Source: Deltaproteobacteria bacterium (lineage in GTDB: Bacteria > Bdellovibrionota > UBA1018 > UBA923). Taken from it: a stretch of 47,075 bases of DNA. Where the stretch lies: assembly GCA_016186905.1 (NCBI GenBank), contig JACPKS010000040.1, positions 1-47,075 on the forward strand, in the 5' to 3' direction. The position numbers were made by a program, and so were the translations under genes. Of this stretch, positions 7,705-16,422 are shown in pieces (within the stretch, counting starts at the first letter, position 1; every line of letters starts with the position of its first letter). The notes under the pieces are model-generated. The model worked only from the letters and a program-made list of their open reading frames with translations. It had not been told where the DNA came from and made no database searches.

Positions 7705-9579
7705 ATGACTAAACAAGAGATCCTTTTTACTTCAATTCTCGGGCCTTACGGCATTGATTCCGGCAGAACGCGGTTTAAAAACCCCATGAGTCTCCTAAGC
7801 AACCAGGTCACGCGCGGCCAGGAATATTACACGGTCCAGATGTGTCAAAGAACGTTCGCGTTCGATCTCTTCGGCGTTAATCTTGACGCGAATGTGTCGA
7901 TTCTCGATTTTCCGCGCGAGAAACATCTTCGCGCGATGCTCAAGGCAAACAAATGGGACCGGATCGGCGTCGCTTCGATCATGGCGAATTTCGAAAGCCT
8001 GATCAAAACATATTCCGTCATCCGGGAAGTGCTGCCGGACGTCCCCATCGATATCGGCGGCCATATCGCCAATGATGAAGCGGTCCTGATGGAACTGATT
8101 GAGCGCCTCGTATCCATCAATCCGAAGGAGAGTTTCGAGAGCTGGCACCCGCATTGGGAAAAGCCATACCTCAAGACAGAGAGCTCAGCGCTTGCGAGGC
8201 TTCTCGAGGAAAAAAAACTGCAAGGCCGCGGCGTCACTTTCGTAAGACGAGACGGCTTGGAGTACTACGCCTCGCTTCCCGGAGTCGGACTGAAAAATAA
8301 CGACGTCATTCATGCGCCTCTCGTGGACGCGAGCTTCGGAAAACGCGTGCTCGGCATTCCGGTTTCGAACACTTCCGCGGGGCTGCTGATCCCCGACGTC
8401 GGCTGCCCGATGAAATGCAACTTTTGCGCGACATCGCATAAGTTCAACGGCCGCTTCGTGCAGTTCCTGAAGACCGCCGAAGACATCTTCGAGGTGGCGA
8501 ACGCTCATGCCGATCGCGGGCGCCCAGAAATGTTCGTCATGTCCGAGAATTTCTCGCTCGACACGAATCGGGCGTTGAAACTTCTGGAGCTGATGGAAAC
8601 CCACAAGCGCCCGCACAAGTTCTGCGTGTTTTCCTCGGCAAACGGCCTCATGAAGCTCGGGGTCGAGAACATCGTCAAGCTCGGCTACTCGTTCATCTGG
8701 ATCGGCCTCGAAGAATCGAGCGGCCGGACGTACAACAAGATGCGCGGCATCGATCTGAAGAAACTCGTTTCCGAGTTGCAGGCGCATGGGGTCGAGGTCC
8801 TCGGCTCCACCATTTTGGGCTTCGAACACCAGGACTGGCCCGATCTCGACAGGGAAATCGAACACGCGCTGACATACGGCTGCGTCTACAACCAGTTCAT
8901 GCTCTACATGGCAGCCCCAGGAACCGCGCTTTGGGAGGAAATGAAAGCCAAAAACAAGCTCAAGCGGATCGACTGGCCTGATTTCCACGGGCAAGCGTTG
9001 CAGAGCTGGCACCATCCCCGCTTGGATCCTGAAAGGCTCGAGCGAAAACTCGATGAAGCGTTTACGCGCGATTTTAAAACGCTTGGTCCGTCTCTTTTGC
9101 GGATGATGAGAGTGCACTATGACGGGTTCGTTAACACCGCGAACTGGTCAAGCGAGATCGTTCAGCTGAGAAGGCAGCGAATGAAAGATACATTCGTGCA
9201 ATATACCCCGCTGCTGCAAGCCATGGCCTGGGATCTCAAACGTCGCCGGCACCGCAAAGCCGATGACGCGTTCGAGCTTTTGGAGAAAATGATCGAAGTC
9301 ACGGGCGGAAAAGGGATGATCGCCGCGAAAGCGGGCGGCCCGATCGCATATGCCGCGCTGATGAGCGAACGCTATCGGTATTGGCGTTCGCGGAAAAGAC
9401 GAGTCGCGCGGAATCCGAAAACGCAAATCACGAAGTACGGCGATTCCGGGTACGTGCTCCCGTTTTTCATGCCCAAGCCTCAAAAGACCCCGGGTTCGGT
9501 GGCGATCGGAAGGCCCCATGCAAACGTCTTCATCAAGAACCAAAAACCCATGCGTGGAGAACTGACGCAAGCGATCTAG
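7705..9579 (+). CDS. B12-binding-type radical SAM protein
   Basis: This 624-residue protein has the layout of the class B/B12-binding radical SAM enzymes. An N-terminal Rossmann-like region (about 40-135, with FDLFGVN, DRIGVAS and IDIGGH) comes first, then the radical SAM barrel with the iron-sulfur triad CPMKCNFC (Cys234, Cys238, Cys241), then a helical C-terminal region. The usual DxHxxG cobalamin ligand motif is not seen, so cobalamin may bind base-off without it or not at all. Typical members carry out methylations or ring rearrangements on lipids, hopanoids or natural products; the substrate here cannot be told. It lies 111 bp from the start of the divergent truncated LuxR-type gene, which could be its former regulator. 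Confidence 0.88.
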   Translation: MTKQEILFTSILGPYGIDSGRTRFKNPMSLLSNQVTRGQEYYTVQMCQRTFAFDLFGVNLDANVSILDFPREKHLRAMLKANKWDRIGVASIMANFESLIKTYSVIREVLPDVPIDIGGHIANDEAVLMELIERLVSINPKESFESWHPHWEKPYLKTESSALARLLEEKKLQGRGVTFVRRDGLEYYASLPGVGLKNNDVIHAPLVDASFGKRVLGIPVSNTSAGLLIPDVGCPMKCNFCATSHKFNGRFVQFLKTAEDIFEVANAHADRGRPEMFVMSENFSLDTNRALKLLELMETHKRPHKFCVFSSANGLMKLGVENIVKLGYSFIWIGLEESSGRTYNKMRGIDLKKLVSELQAHGVEVLGSTILGFEHQDWPDLDREIEHALTYGCVYNQFMLYMAAPGTALWEEMKAKNKLKRIDWPDFHGQALQSWHHPRLDPERLERKLDEAFTRDFKTLGPSLLRMMRVHYDGFVNTANWSSEIVQLRRQRMKDTFVQYTPLLQAMAWDLKRRRHRKADDAFELLEKMIEVTGGKGMIAAKAGGPIAYAALMSERYRYWRSRKRRVARNPKTQITKYGDSGYVLPFFMPKPQKTPGSVAIGRPHANVFIKNQKPMRGELTQAI

Positions 9580-9590
9580 AAACGTAATAA

Positions 9591-9893
9591 AAAAGAAATC
9601 TTCATCGAAACGACCATTTTGATGAAAGCGATGCATTTCGCCATTTTGTCTGGGCTGTCTTAATTGCGAAGGAACTTGGGGTTGAAAGGGCGAAAGAATT
9701 TCTGGATGCCCATGAAAGCAGTCAGCCGAATTCAGTCGACCGGGCAATGGATTTGGCAAATAATCGTGAAGGCCTGCTTGCTTTCGAACGACTCCGCAAA
9801 CAAGGTCGCCTAGGTCTTAGCGAAATTGAAAAAGAGGCCATGAAGGCGCTCAACGAAGGCAAGCTAGTAGTAATCACGCCAAGGGGAAAATAG
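9591..9893 (+). pseudogene. Decapitated gene remnant (C-terminal domain with DAFRHFxW motif)
   Basis: A 100-codon frame opens directly after two in-frame TAA codons (9585-9590) and has no plausible start before its conserved core. It reads DESDAFRHFVWAVLIAKELG, then FLDAHE, then MDLANN, and ends at the TAG at 9891-9893. From memory this pattern is like the DUF6973-type domain found at the C-terminus of some large secreted proteins; that name is uncertain. The missing N-terminus suggests a relic left by deletion or insertion. Base composition is visibly more AT-rich than the flanks. Its stop lies one base before the ATG of the following small membrane protein, so the two were probably an operon pair. 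Confidence 0.6.
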
Positions 9894-9894
9894 G

Positions 9895-10323
9895 ATGATA
9901 ATTACTCGAAAAAGGCTTCTGTTGTCCGCTCTGATTTTAACGGTAATCGGAATTGGTGGGCTCTTGGGTTACGCCGAGGTGAAGTCCTTCGCGGAAAAAG
10001 GAACTTTCATGTCACTTCAGGATGCGGAAAAAAAGTGGGGCAATATTCCCTTTAGCGCTTCCGTTTTTAAGACTGCCCAGGCCTCTGAGCGCGCAAAAAT
10101 GGCAGTTTCCCTAATCAAAGGAAAGAGTATGCTCGGGAAAACCACGGAAGAGGTGCGCTCGGCACTCGGTGATTTCTCGGGGTATTTCTGGAACGATACG
10201 GTCCCGACCTACTTCATTCAGGAGGGATGGAAAACGGGAGAGGATTCCTGGCAGCTTGTTTTCTTTCTGAATCGAACCCACAAAGTTAAGGAAATTAAAA
10301 TACACAAGAACTGCTGCGACTAG
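9895..10323 (+). CDS. Small membrane-anchored protein, possible BamE/SmpA-like fold
   Basis: The 142-residue protein has a basic N-terminus and one membrane helix (about residues 7-26). A soluble domain follows, whose layout (GMTxEEVxxxLG-like LGKTTEEVRSALGDFSGYFW, then YFIQEGW, then WQLVFFLNRTHKVKEIKIH) resembles small BamE/SmpA-type two-helix-plus-sheet proteins. The resemblance is by eye only. It ends in a Cys-Cys-Asp. The start is supported by AAGGGGA seven bases upstream. It directly follows the broken DAFRH-domain remnant and shares its AT-richer composition, so it may be the partner (for example an immunity or accessory protein) of the lost gene; that is inference. Confidence 0.75.
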   Translation: MIITRKRLLLSALILTVIGIGGLLGYAEVKSFAEKGTFMSLQDAEKKWGNIPFSASVFKTAQASERAKMAVSLIKGKSMLGKTTEEVRSALGDFSGYFWNDTVPTYFIQEGWKTGEDSWQLVFFLNRTHKVKEIKIHKNCCD

Positions 10324-10327
10324 CGGA

Positions 10328-11260
10328 TTACCTCAGGTCTGCGGCACGATACCACTCAATCGTCTTACGCAAGCCTTCGTCAAGGCCCGTGCGCGCCGAG
10401 AAGCCGAACCACTCGCGCGCGCGTGACGTATCCAGGCCGCGGCGGGGCTGGCCGTTGGGTTTGGTGGCGTCCCAGGCAAAGCGCCCTTTGAACCCCATCG
10501 CGGCGCCGATTTTGGTCGCGAGGTCGCGAATCGGGATTTCAAAGCCGTTGCCGAGATTCGCGGGCTCCGCCCCGTCGTAGCGCTCGCACGCAAGCACGAT
10601 TCCTTCCGCCGCGTCTTCCACGTAAAGAAATTCGCGCGTCGGCGTGCCGTCGCCCCAAAGCGTCACCTCGCCGGCTCCGCGATCCATCGCCTCTTGAATT
10701 TTTCGGATGAGCGCGGGTATCACATGCGAGGAATTCAAATCGAAATTATCGTGCGGGCCGTAGAGATTCACCGGCAGAAGAAACACGCCGTTCATCCCGT
10801 ATTGCTGGCGATACGACTGAAGCTGCACGAGCAGGGCTTTTTTCGCGACACCATAGGGAGCATTCGTTTCTTCCGGATAACCGTTCCAGAGCTCTTCCTC
10901 GCGAAACGGAACCGGCGTGAACTTCGGATACGCGCAGATCGTGCCCGCGACCACGGTCTTCGCGACGCGGTTCGCGCGCGCGGCCTCGATAAGCTGAATC
11001 CCCATGATCGCGTTATCAAAGAAAAGCTCGCCCGGCTTTTCGCGATTAAGCCCGATGCCGCCGACGTGCGCCGCGAGATGGATCACGAGATCGCGCCCCT
11101 CAGTCACGCGAAGGCAGGCGTCCATTCGGCGCAGATCGAATTCCTTCGAGCGCGGCACGAGGATGTCGGCGGGAGCGCGCGCGCGGATTTTTTCGACGAC
11201 GTGACGCCCGAGAAATCCTGAGCCGCCGGTGACGGCGATGCGTTTGCCTCGCAGATCCAT
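10328..11260 (-). CDS. fcl: GDP-L-fucose synthase (GDP-4-keto-6-deoxymannose epimerase/reductase)
   Basis: The 310-residue protein is an extended short-chain dehydrogenase. It has TGGSGFLG near the N-terminus for NADP, the catalytic TICAYP/YGVAKK pair (Ser or Thr, Tyr-x3-Lys), and the [19 protein letters not shown] stretch typical of GDP-fucose synthase. It converts GDP-4-keto-6-deoxy-D-mannose to GDP-L-fucose in the cytoplasm. The start is supported by AAAGGAG six bases upstream. It lies 31 bp downstream of gmd, which makes its substrate, so both steps of the pathway are here. Fucose would go into surface polysaccharide or a glycolipid. No glycosyltransferase lies beside it. Confidence 0.93.
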   Translation of the reverse strand: MDLRGKRIAVTGGSGFLGRHVVEKIRARAPADILVPRSKEFDLRRMDACLRVTEGRDLVIHLAAHVGGIGLNREKPGELFFDNAIMGIQLIEAARANRVAKTVVAGTICAYPKFTPVPFREEELWNGYPEETNAPYGVAKKALLVQLQSYRQQYGMNGVFLLPVNLYGPHDNFDLNSSHVIPALIRKIQEAMDRGAGEVTLWGDGTPTREFLYVEDAAEGIVLACERYDGAEPANLGNGFEIPIRDLATKIGAAMGFKGRFAWDATKPNGQPRRGLDTSRAREWFGFSARTGLDEGLRKTIEWYRAADLR

Positions 11261-11273
11261 AATGTGCTCCTTT

Positions 11274-11292
11274 GCGCGCGTGCCGCGCGCGC
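11274..11292. other. Intercistronic GC hairpin between gmd and fcl
   Basis: Alternating GC arms (GCGCGCG and CGCGCGC) pair around a short loop. The hairpin sits exactly between the gmd stop and the fcl ribosome site. It could protect the upstream transcript end or tune fcl translation. It is also simple alternating sequence, so it may be chance in GC-rich DNA. Confidence 0.35.
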
Positions 11293-12323
11293 TAGTCCCT
11301 GATGTACTTTTCCGGATCGAGCCCTTCGAGCTTCAGGTCCTCGCGCACCATCAGGCGCACCAGCCCGCGAAACGTGAGCGTCGGCTTCCACCCCAGCTGT
11401 TTCTTCGCCTTGGAACAATCCCCGATCAGCAGATCGACTTCGGTCGGGCGCAGATACCGCGAATCGCGCTCCACGAGCGGCTTCCAGTCGGTCTTCACGT
11501 ACCCGAACGCCTCATCCAAGAACTCGCGGATCGAATGCGTCTCGCCGGTGGCGATGACGTAATCGTCGGGCTTGTCTTGCTGAAGCATGAGCCACATCGC
11601 CTCGACGAAATCTTTCGCGTAACCCCAGTCGCGCTTGGCATCGAGGTTTCCGAGATAAAGCTTGTCTTGTTTTTCGGCGAGAATCCGCGCCACCGCGCGC
11701 GTGATCTTGCGCGTGACGAACGTTTCGCCGCGGCGGGGAGACTCGTGATTGAAGAGAATCCCGTTGCTCGCGTGAATGCCGTAGGCTTCGCGATAATTCA
11801 CGGTCGTCCAGTACGCGAAAACCTTGGCGCACGCGTAGGGGCTGCGCGGATAAAACGGCGTGGTCTCTTTCTGCGGAACTTCCCGCACGAGCCCGTACAT
11901 CTCGGAACTCGACGCCTGGTAGAAGCGCGGTTTGATTCCCGCGTCGCGAATCGCATCGAGGATACGAACCGCGCCGACTCCCGTCACGTCAGCCGTGTAC
12001 TCGGGCGTGTCGAAGCTCACGCGCACGTGCGACTGCGCCGCGAGATTGTAAATCTCGTCCGGATTGATGGTCTTCAGCAGCCGGTTCAGCACCGAGCCGT
12101 CGGAAAGATCGGCGTAATGCAGAAACAAGCGCACGCCTTGCAAGTGGGGATCGCGGTAGAGGTGATCAATGCGGCCAGTATTGAACGAACTCGAACGACG
12201 AATGGTGCCATGCACCTCGTAGCCCTTTTCCAGCAGAAGCTCGGCCAAATAAGAGCCGTCCTGGCCTGTGATTCCCGTGATCAGAGCCTTTTTAGCCCCG
12301 TTTTTCGTGTTCGTTTTTTCCAT
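11292..12323 (-). CDS. gmd: GDP-mannose 4,6-dehydratase
   Basis: The protein is 343 residues from the ATG at 12323; the frame also allows a TTG seven codons upstream, and neither start has a strong ribosome site. Motifs seen are [19 protein letters not shown] (NADP-binding), GTIRRSS, the catalytic [25 protein letters not shown] region (Thr/Glu/Tyr-x3-Lys), and the C-terminal [12 protein letters not shown]. Gmd removes water from GDP-D-mannose to give GDP-4-keto-6-deoxymannose, the first committed step to GDP-fucose or GDP-rhamnose. It is the first gene of the gmd-fcl operon and is divergent from the inositol-phosphate synthase gene. Confidence 0.95.
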   Translation of the reverse strand: MEKTNTKNGAKKALITGITGQDGSYLAELLLEKGYEVHGTIRRSSSFNTGRIDHLYRDPHLQGVRLFLHYADLSDGSVLNRLLKTINPDEIYNLAAQSHVRVSFDTPEYTADVTGVGAVRILDAIRDAGIKPRFYQASSSEMYGLVREVPQKETTPFYPRSPYACAKVFAYWTTVNYREAYGIHASNGILFNHESPRRGETFVTRKITRAVARILAEKQDKLYLGNLDAKRDWGYAKDFVEAMWLMLQQDKPDDYVIATGETHSIREFLDEAFGYVKTDWKPLVERDSRYLRPTEVDLLIGDCSKAKKQLGWKPTLTFRGLVRLMVREDLKLEGLDPEKYIRD

Positions 12324-12378
12324 GATTTTTAAGCACTTTTTCAAAGCACGGCATGAGTGTCAAGGGCTTACGTTCCTG

Positions 12379-12407
12379 TTGCCACATCGAATCATTTGCA
12401 GTACAAG
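12379..12407 (+). promoter_or_regulatory. Candidate sigma-70-type promoter for the inositol-lipid run
   Basis: TTGCCA (12379-12384) and TACAAG (12402-12407) are separated by 17 bp. They match the -35 consensus at five of six positions and the -10 consensus at four of six. They lie 27 bp before the ATG of the inositol-phosphate synthase, whose ribosome site is AGGAG. The gap between the divergent gmd and ino1 starts is only about 110 bp, so this is the natural place for the promoter. Confidence 0.45.
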
Positions 12408-12433
12408 CACTTCACAACACAGGAGATTTTACC

Positions 12434-13792
12434 ATGACCCCCACGAAGAATACTCGTCCCTCGATTGCCCCCGCCAAAGGAAAGCTCGCGGTACTGACCC
12501 CCGGGATGGGTGCGGTCGCGACCACGTTTTACGCTGGCGTGGAGGCGATAAAGCGCGGCATGGCTAAACCGATCGGTTCCTACACGCAGATGGGGCAAGT
12601 TCGGCTGGGCAAGCGCACCGAAAATCGCTTCAAAGCGGTGAAGGATGTCGTTCCCTTAGCCTCGCTCGATCAGATCGTGTTTGGCGGGTGGGATATCTTC
12701 GCGGAAAACGCCTACGAAGCGGCCAAGCACGCGCAAGTGCTCGAAAAAGATCTCATCGAGGCGCTGAAAGTTCCCCTTTCCAAGATCAAGCCGATGCCCG
12801 CGGTGTTTGACCGCGAGTTCGTCAAACGCATCGACGGCCCGAACGTGAAGAAGGGCCGCACGAAGATGGATCTCGCGGATCAGCTTCGCGCCGACATCCG
12901 GAATTTCATGAAGGACAACGGCTGCGATCGCGCCGTGATGGTCTGGTGCGCTTCCACCGAAGTGTACACGCCGCCGACCGCGATCCATCAGTCGCTTAAA
13001 ACTTTCGAAGAGGGTCTGCGCGGCAACGACCCGGCGATCTCGCCGTCGCAGATTTACACGTACGCGGCACTGATGGAGCGCGTGCCTTACGCCAACGGCT
13101 CCCCGAACGTCTCGGTCGAGATGCCCTGCCTGCAGGAACTCGCCCAGGAAATGGCGACACCGATCTGCGGCTCTGATTTCAAAACGGGCCAGACGCTGCT
13201 GAAAACCGTGATCGCGCCGGGCCTGCGCAACCGCCAGCTCGGCGTTGCCGGCTGGTACAGCACGAACATTCTCGGAAACCGCGACGGCGAAGTGCTCGAC
13301 GACCCAGGCTCGTTTAAGTCGAAGGAAGTTTCCAAGACCGGCGTGCTCACCGATATTCTCTCGGCCGAGCGCTACCCTGACCTCTACAAGGAAATCCACC
13401 ACATCGTGCGCATCAACTATTACCCTCCGCGCGGCGACAACAAAGAAGGATGGGACAACATCGACATCTTCGGCTGGCTTGGCTACCCGATGCAGATCAA
13501 GGTGAATTTCCTCTGCCGCGACTCGATTCTCGCGGCGCCAATTGTTTTGGATCTGGCGCTCTTCATGGACCTCGCCGGGCGCGCGAACATGCGCGGCATC
13601 CAGGAGTGGCTCTCGTTCTACTTCAAGGCGCCGATCGTGAAACGGGGCCTTACGCCCGAGCACGATCTTTCGGTGCAGCTGCTGAAGCTTGAGAATACGC
13701 TGCGCTTCTTTACCGGCGAAGAGCTCATCAATCATCTCGGCCTCACGTATTACGGAGTCGACGAAGGCACAGATGAAGGCGCAGAGGCTTAA
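12434..13792 (+). CDS. ino1: Inositol-3-phosphate (myo-inositol-1-phosphate) synthase
   Basis: The start is the ATG at 12434 after AGGAG, giving 452 residues; the open frame before it is non-coding. The N-terminus carries the NAD-binding VLTPGMGAVATTF. The core holds GSDFKTGQTLLKT and WYSTNILGNRDGEVLDDP, both hallmarks of the MIPS family, with the C-terminal NFLCRDSILAAPIVLDLA. The enzyme isomerises glucose 6-phosphate to 1L-myo-inositol 1-phosphate through an oxidation, aldol closure and reduction. In bacteria it usually serves phosphatidylinositol or soluble inositol solutes. The CDP-alcohol phosphatidyltransferase 12 bp downstream argues for lipid synthesis. Confidence 0.95.
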   Translation: MTPTKNTRPSIAPAKGKLAVLTPGMGAVATTFYAGVEAIKRGMAKPIGSYTQMGQVRLGKRTENRFKAVKDVVPLASLDQIVFGGWDIFAENAYEAAKHAQVLEKDLIEALKVPLSKIKPMPAVFDREFVKRIDGPNVKKGRTKMDLADQLRADIRNFMKDNGCDRAVMVWCASTEVYTPPTAIHQSLKTFEEGLRGNDPAISPSQIYTYAALMERVPYANGSPNVSVEMPCLQELAQEMATPICGSDFKTGQTLLKTVIAPGLRNRQLGVAGWYSTNILGNRDGEVLDDPGSFKSKEVSKTGVLTDILSAERYPDLYKEIHHIVRINYYPPRGDNKEGWDNIDIFGWLGYPMQIKVNFLCRDSILAAPIVLDLALFMDLAGRANMRGIQEWLSFYFKAPIVKRGLTPEHDLSVQLLKLENTLRFFTGEELINHLGLTYYGVDEGTDEGAEA

Positions 13793-13804
13793 GGAGAGCG
13801 CACC

Positions 13805-14683
13805 GTGGTCATGAAAGAGCTTGCGGCACTGAGCTTCGGCTTTGACCTCACCTACACGCTGCTGCTCATTGGAATCACGGCACTCGTAGCGCTTGCGTAC
13901 GCGGTGCGGATCATGCGCAAGGGCCGGCCTCATTACGACCGCATCGAGAAGCAGGGCGCAAGCCCGCTCTTGGGCAAGGGCGTGATGGAAATGGCGCACT
14001 GGGGGATGCTTCCGGTCGCAAGGCTCCTCGCGTTTTTCCACGTCTCGCCGAACCAGCTTTCGTGGATGTCGCTTCTCTTCGGGCTTCTCGCGGGTCTCTG
14101 CTTAGCCTTCGGACATTTCGGCTTCGGGGCGGTCTTCGCGACCGTCTGCTCGTTTCTCGACATGCTTGACGGGATGGTGGCACGCCTCACGCACGTCGCA
14201 TCGGGCGCGGGCGAAGTGCTCGACGCCTCGGTCGACCGGTACGTGGAGTTTTTCTTCCTCGGCGGTCTCATCGTCTATTACCGCGAGATGCCGGCGCTCC
14301 AGGTGCTCACACTCCTCGCGCTCATGGGTTCGTATATGGTGAGCTACTCGACCGCCAAGGCCGAGGCGCTGCAGGTTACGCCACCAAAGGGGAGCATGCG
14401 CCGTCCGGAGCGCGCGCTGTACCTGATTCTCGGAGCGGCACTTTCTCCGCTCACGATCCCGTGGTTTGAGGCGCATCGCGACTATGCGGCGCCGTTCGGA
14501 CACCCGATGGTCATCACGCTTTGCCTGGTCGCCGTGCTCGCCAACGTTTCGGCGATCGAACGGCTCTGGGCGATCGCGAAAATCATGCGCGTCAGAGAGC
14601 GCGAGCGCGGCAAAACGCGACTGGCGTCGCGTCTTGAAGACGCCGCGGACGTCGGAGAAGGCAAAAGGAACGAATCAATTTGA
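13805..14683 (+). CDS. CDP-alcohol phosphatidyltransferase, likely phosphatidylinositol-phosphate synthase
   Basis: The 292-residue membrane protein has the complete CDP-alcohol motif D122-G-x2-A-R-x8-G136-x3-D140-x3-D144, within about five or six membrane helices. The GTG start at 13805 has AAGGAG eight bases upstream; an ATG two codons later is less well placed. The family joins a CDP-diacylglycerol to an alcohol and releases CMP. Directly after ino1, the likeliest alcohol is inositol 1-phosphate, giving phosphatidylinositol phosphate as in mycobacterial PgsA1. That acceptor is inferred from context. It has an N-terminal extra segment (residues 1-70) and a charged C-terminal tail. Phosphatidylglycerophosphate synthase is the main alternative. 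Confidence 0.88.
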   Translation: MVMKELAALSFGFDLTYTLLLIGITALVALAYAVRIMRKGRPHYDRIEKQGASPLLGKGVMEMAHWGMLPVARLLAFFHVSPNQLSWMSLLFGLLAGLCLAFGHFGFGAVFATVCSFLDMLDGMVARLTHVASGAGEVLDASVDRYVEFFFLGGLIVYYREMPALQVLTLLALMGSYMVSYSTAKAEALQVTPPKGSMRRPERALYLILGAALSPLTIPWFEAHRDYAAPFGHPMVITLCLVAVLANVSAIERLWAIAKIMRVRERERGKTRLASRLEDAADVGEGKRNESI

Positions 14684-15072
14684 CCCTTTTCAAGTCCTTC
14701 CACCGCTCGCAAGTCGCAGCGCTTGCCGCCACGATCGCCGACTTCGGCTCGCTGGTTCTGCTCGTCGAGTTCGCCCATGTCTGGTACGTCGCGGCCACCG
14801 CCATGGGAGCGCTCTTCGGAGCAGTCACGAACTTTCTGCTCGGCCGTCACTGGGCGTTCCATCCCGGTGATCCTGAACGTCTAGGCGACGTTCGCGCCCA
14901 GGCACGGCGCTATGCGCTCGTTTCCGCTGGGAGCCTAGTACTCAACACTCTAGGCGTGTACCTCTTCACCGATATCGGGGGGCTGCGCTACATCGTTTCA
15001 AAAGCGACGGTGGCGATTCTCATCAGCGTCTTCTTCAACTTTCCGCTCCACCGCGCATTCGTCTTCAGGTGA
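14680..15072 (+). CDS. GtrA-like family membrane protein
   Basis: This 130-residue protein has four predicted membrane helices. It carries the GtrA signature FLLGRHWAFHPGD between helices two and three, and NFPLHRAFVFR at the C-terminus. The TTG start overlaps the stop of the phosphatidyltransferase by four bases (TTGA), with AAAGGA ten bases upstream. GtrA proteins are small partners in cell-surface glycan synthesis, thought to move lipid-linked sugars across the inner membrane. In this run it might flip or help assemble an inositol-headed or glycosylated lipid; that is inference. Confidence 0.88.
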   Translation: MTLFKSFHRSQVAALAATIADFGSLVLLVEFAHVWYVAATAMGALFGAVTNFLLGRHWAFHPGDPERLGDVRAQARRYALVSAGSLVLNTLGVYLFTDIGGLRYIVSKATVAILISVFFNFPLHRAFVFR

Positions 15073-15075
15073 ATC

Positions 15076-16422
15076 ATGGAAAACGCTGACGTGCGTACCG
15101 CGATTCCTGGGCCCAAGAGTTCGGCGATCCGCGCGCGTGAAGAAGAACATCTGGCGCCGGGCCTTCAGGGGTTTGCGCTCATGGCCGGAATCGTCGTTGA
15201 GCACGCGCGCGGCAGCACCGTAACCGACGTCGACGGCAATACCTTCATCGACATCATCGGCGGCATCGGCGTGAACGGGCTCGGCCACAGCCATCCGAAG
15301 TTCGTGCGCGCGCTTCAAGCTCAGGCCGAAAAGGCCTCGGTCGGAAGTTTCACCTCGGAAGCGCGCGTGGATCTGCTGCACCTTCTCGCAAAGAACCGCC
15401 CGGGCCGCGACGTGCACCGCACGCAGCTGTACTCAAGCGGTGCCGAAGCCGTGGAATCGGCCCTGCGACTGGCGAAGTGCCACACCGGAAAAACGGAGTT
15501 CGTGAGTTTTTGGGGCGGGTTCCACGGAAAAACCATGGGCGCGCTTTCGCTCATGGGCTCTGATTTCAAGGATGGCCTCGGCCCCATGGTGCCCGGCTCG
15601 CACATCGTGCCGTACGCGAACTGTTACCGCTGTCCGGTGAAACTTTCCTACCCGGCGTGTGGAATGGCGTGCATCGAGCTTGCCCGCAGGCAGGCCAAGA
15701 TGGCGGCGGCGGGAAAAGTCGCCGCGTTCATCGTGGAGCCGATGCAGGGCACGGCCGGAAACGTGATTCCGCCGAAGGAATTCCTGCCGGCGGTCAAGGA
15801 AGTGGCCAAAGAGATGGGAGCGCTCCTGATCGCCGACGAGATGATCACGGGTTTTGGCCGCACCGGTAAATTCTGGGGCACGCAGCACTCGGGCGTTGAA
15901 GCCGATATCGTCACGCTTGGAAAGCAATTCGGCGGGGGCTATCCGGTAAGTGCCGTGATGTCGAGCGATGAGATCACGAGCGCGAAACCGTGGGCGAATC
16001 CCTCGGGCTCTTCGTCGAGCTACGGCGGAAATCCCCTCGCTTCGGCGGCGGCGGCGGCCGCCATTCGCATCATCGAAGAAGAACGGCTCGTCGATAATTC
16101 CCGCCGTGCCGGCGAGTACTTCCTCGGCAGACTTAAACCGTTCCTTGAGCGTTATCCGTTCATCGGCGACGTTCGGGGCGCTGGGCTTTTCTTGGGCATC
16201 GAGATGGTGAAAGACAAGAAAACGCGCGAGCCGCTCTCAAAGCCCGTTACACAGCGAATCTTCAACGAGTGTCTTAAACGCGGGCTTCTCACGATGTCGT
16301 ACGCCGCGAGCTTTCGCATTCAGCCGGCACTCACGATCGACGAAGGCACGATCGACAACGCCGTGGCGATCCTTAGCGAAGTCTATGACCTTATTGAGAA
16401 GGAAGGGATCTGCAAGCGTTAG
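15076..16422 (+). CDS. Class III (aspartate/4-aminobutyrate family) aminotransferase
   Basis: The 448-residue protein has the class III PLP fold: SSGAEAVESALRLAK, FHGKTMGALSL, the EPMQGTAGNV region, DEMITGFGRTG (Asp254) and the Schiff-base lysine in TLGKQFGGGYP (Lys283). A four-Cys stretch (C183-x2-C186-x8-C195-x3-C199) is common in one branch of the family. The family moves an omega-amino group of GABA, ornithine, diamines or similar to a keto acid. It begins three bases after the GtrA gene, so it is part of the inositol-lipid run. Some class III enzymes act on sphingoid-like amines (FumI on hydrolysed fumonisin), which makes a lipid amine a possible substrate here, but nothing in the sequence proves it. 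Confidence 0.92.
   Translation: MENADVRTAIPGPKSSAIRAREEEHLAPGLQGFALMAGIVVEHARGSTVTDVDGNTFIDIIGGIGVNGLGHSHPKFVRALQAQAEKASVGSFTSEARVDLLHLLAKNRPGRDVHRTQLYSSGAEAVESALRLAKCHTGKTEFVSFWGGFHGKTMGALSLMGSDFKDGLGPMVPGSHIVPYANCYRCPVKLSYPACGMACIELARRQAKMAAAGKVAAFIVEPMQGTAGNVIPPKEFLPAVKEVAKEMGALLIADEMITGFGRTGKFWGTQHSGVEADIVTLGKQFGGGYPVSAVMSSDEITSAKPWANPSGSSSSYGGNPLASAAAAAAIRIIEEERLVDNSRRAGEYFLGRLKPFLERYPFIGDVRGAGLFLGIEMVKDKKTREPLSKPVTQRIFNECLKRGLLTMSYAASFRIQPALTIDEGTIDNAVAILSEVYDLIEKEGICKR

Noticed and set aside
12656..14041. 461-codon minus-strand open frame opposite ino1 and the phosphatidyltransferase
   Set aside because: It is antisense to two well-supported genes, shows His/Arg/Val-rich shadow composition and no domain.
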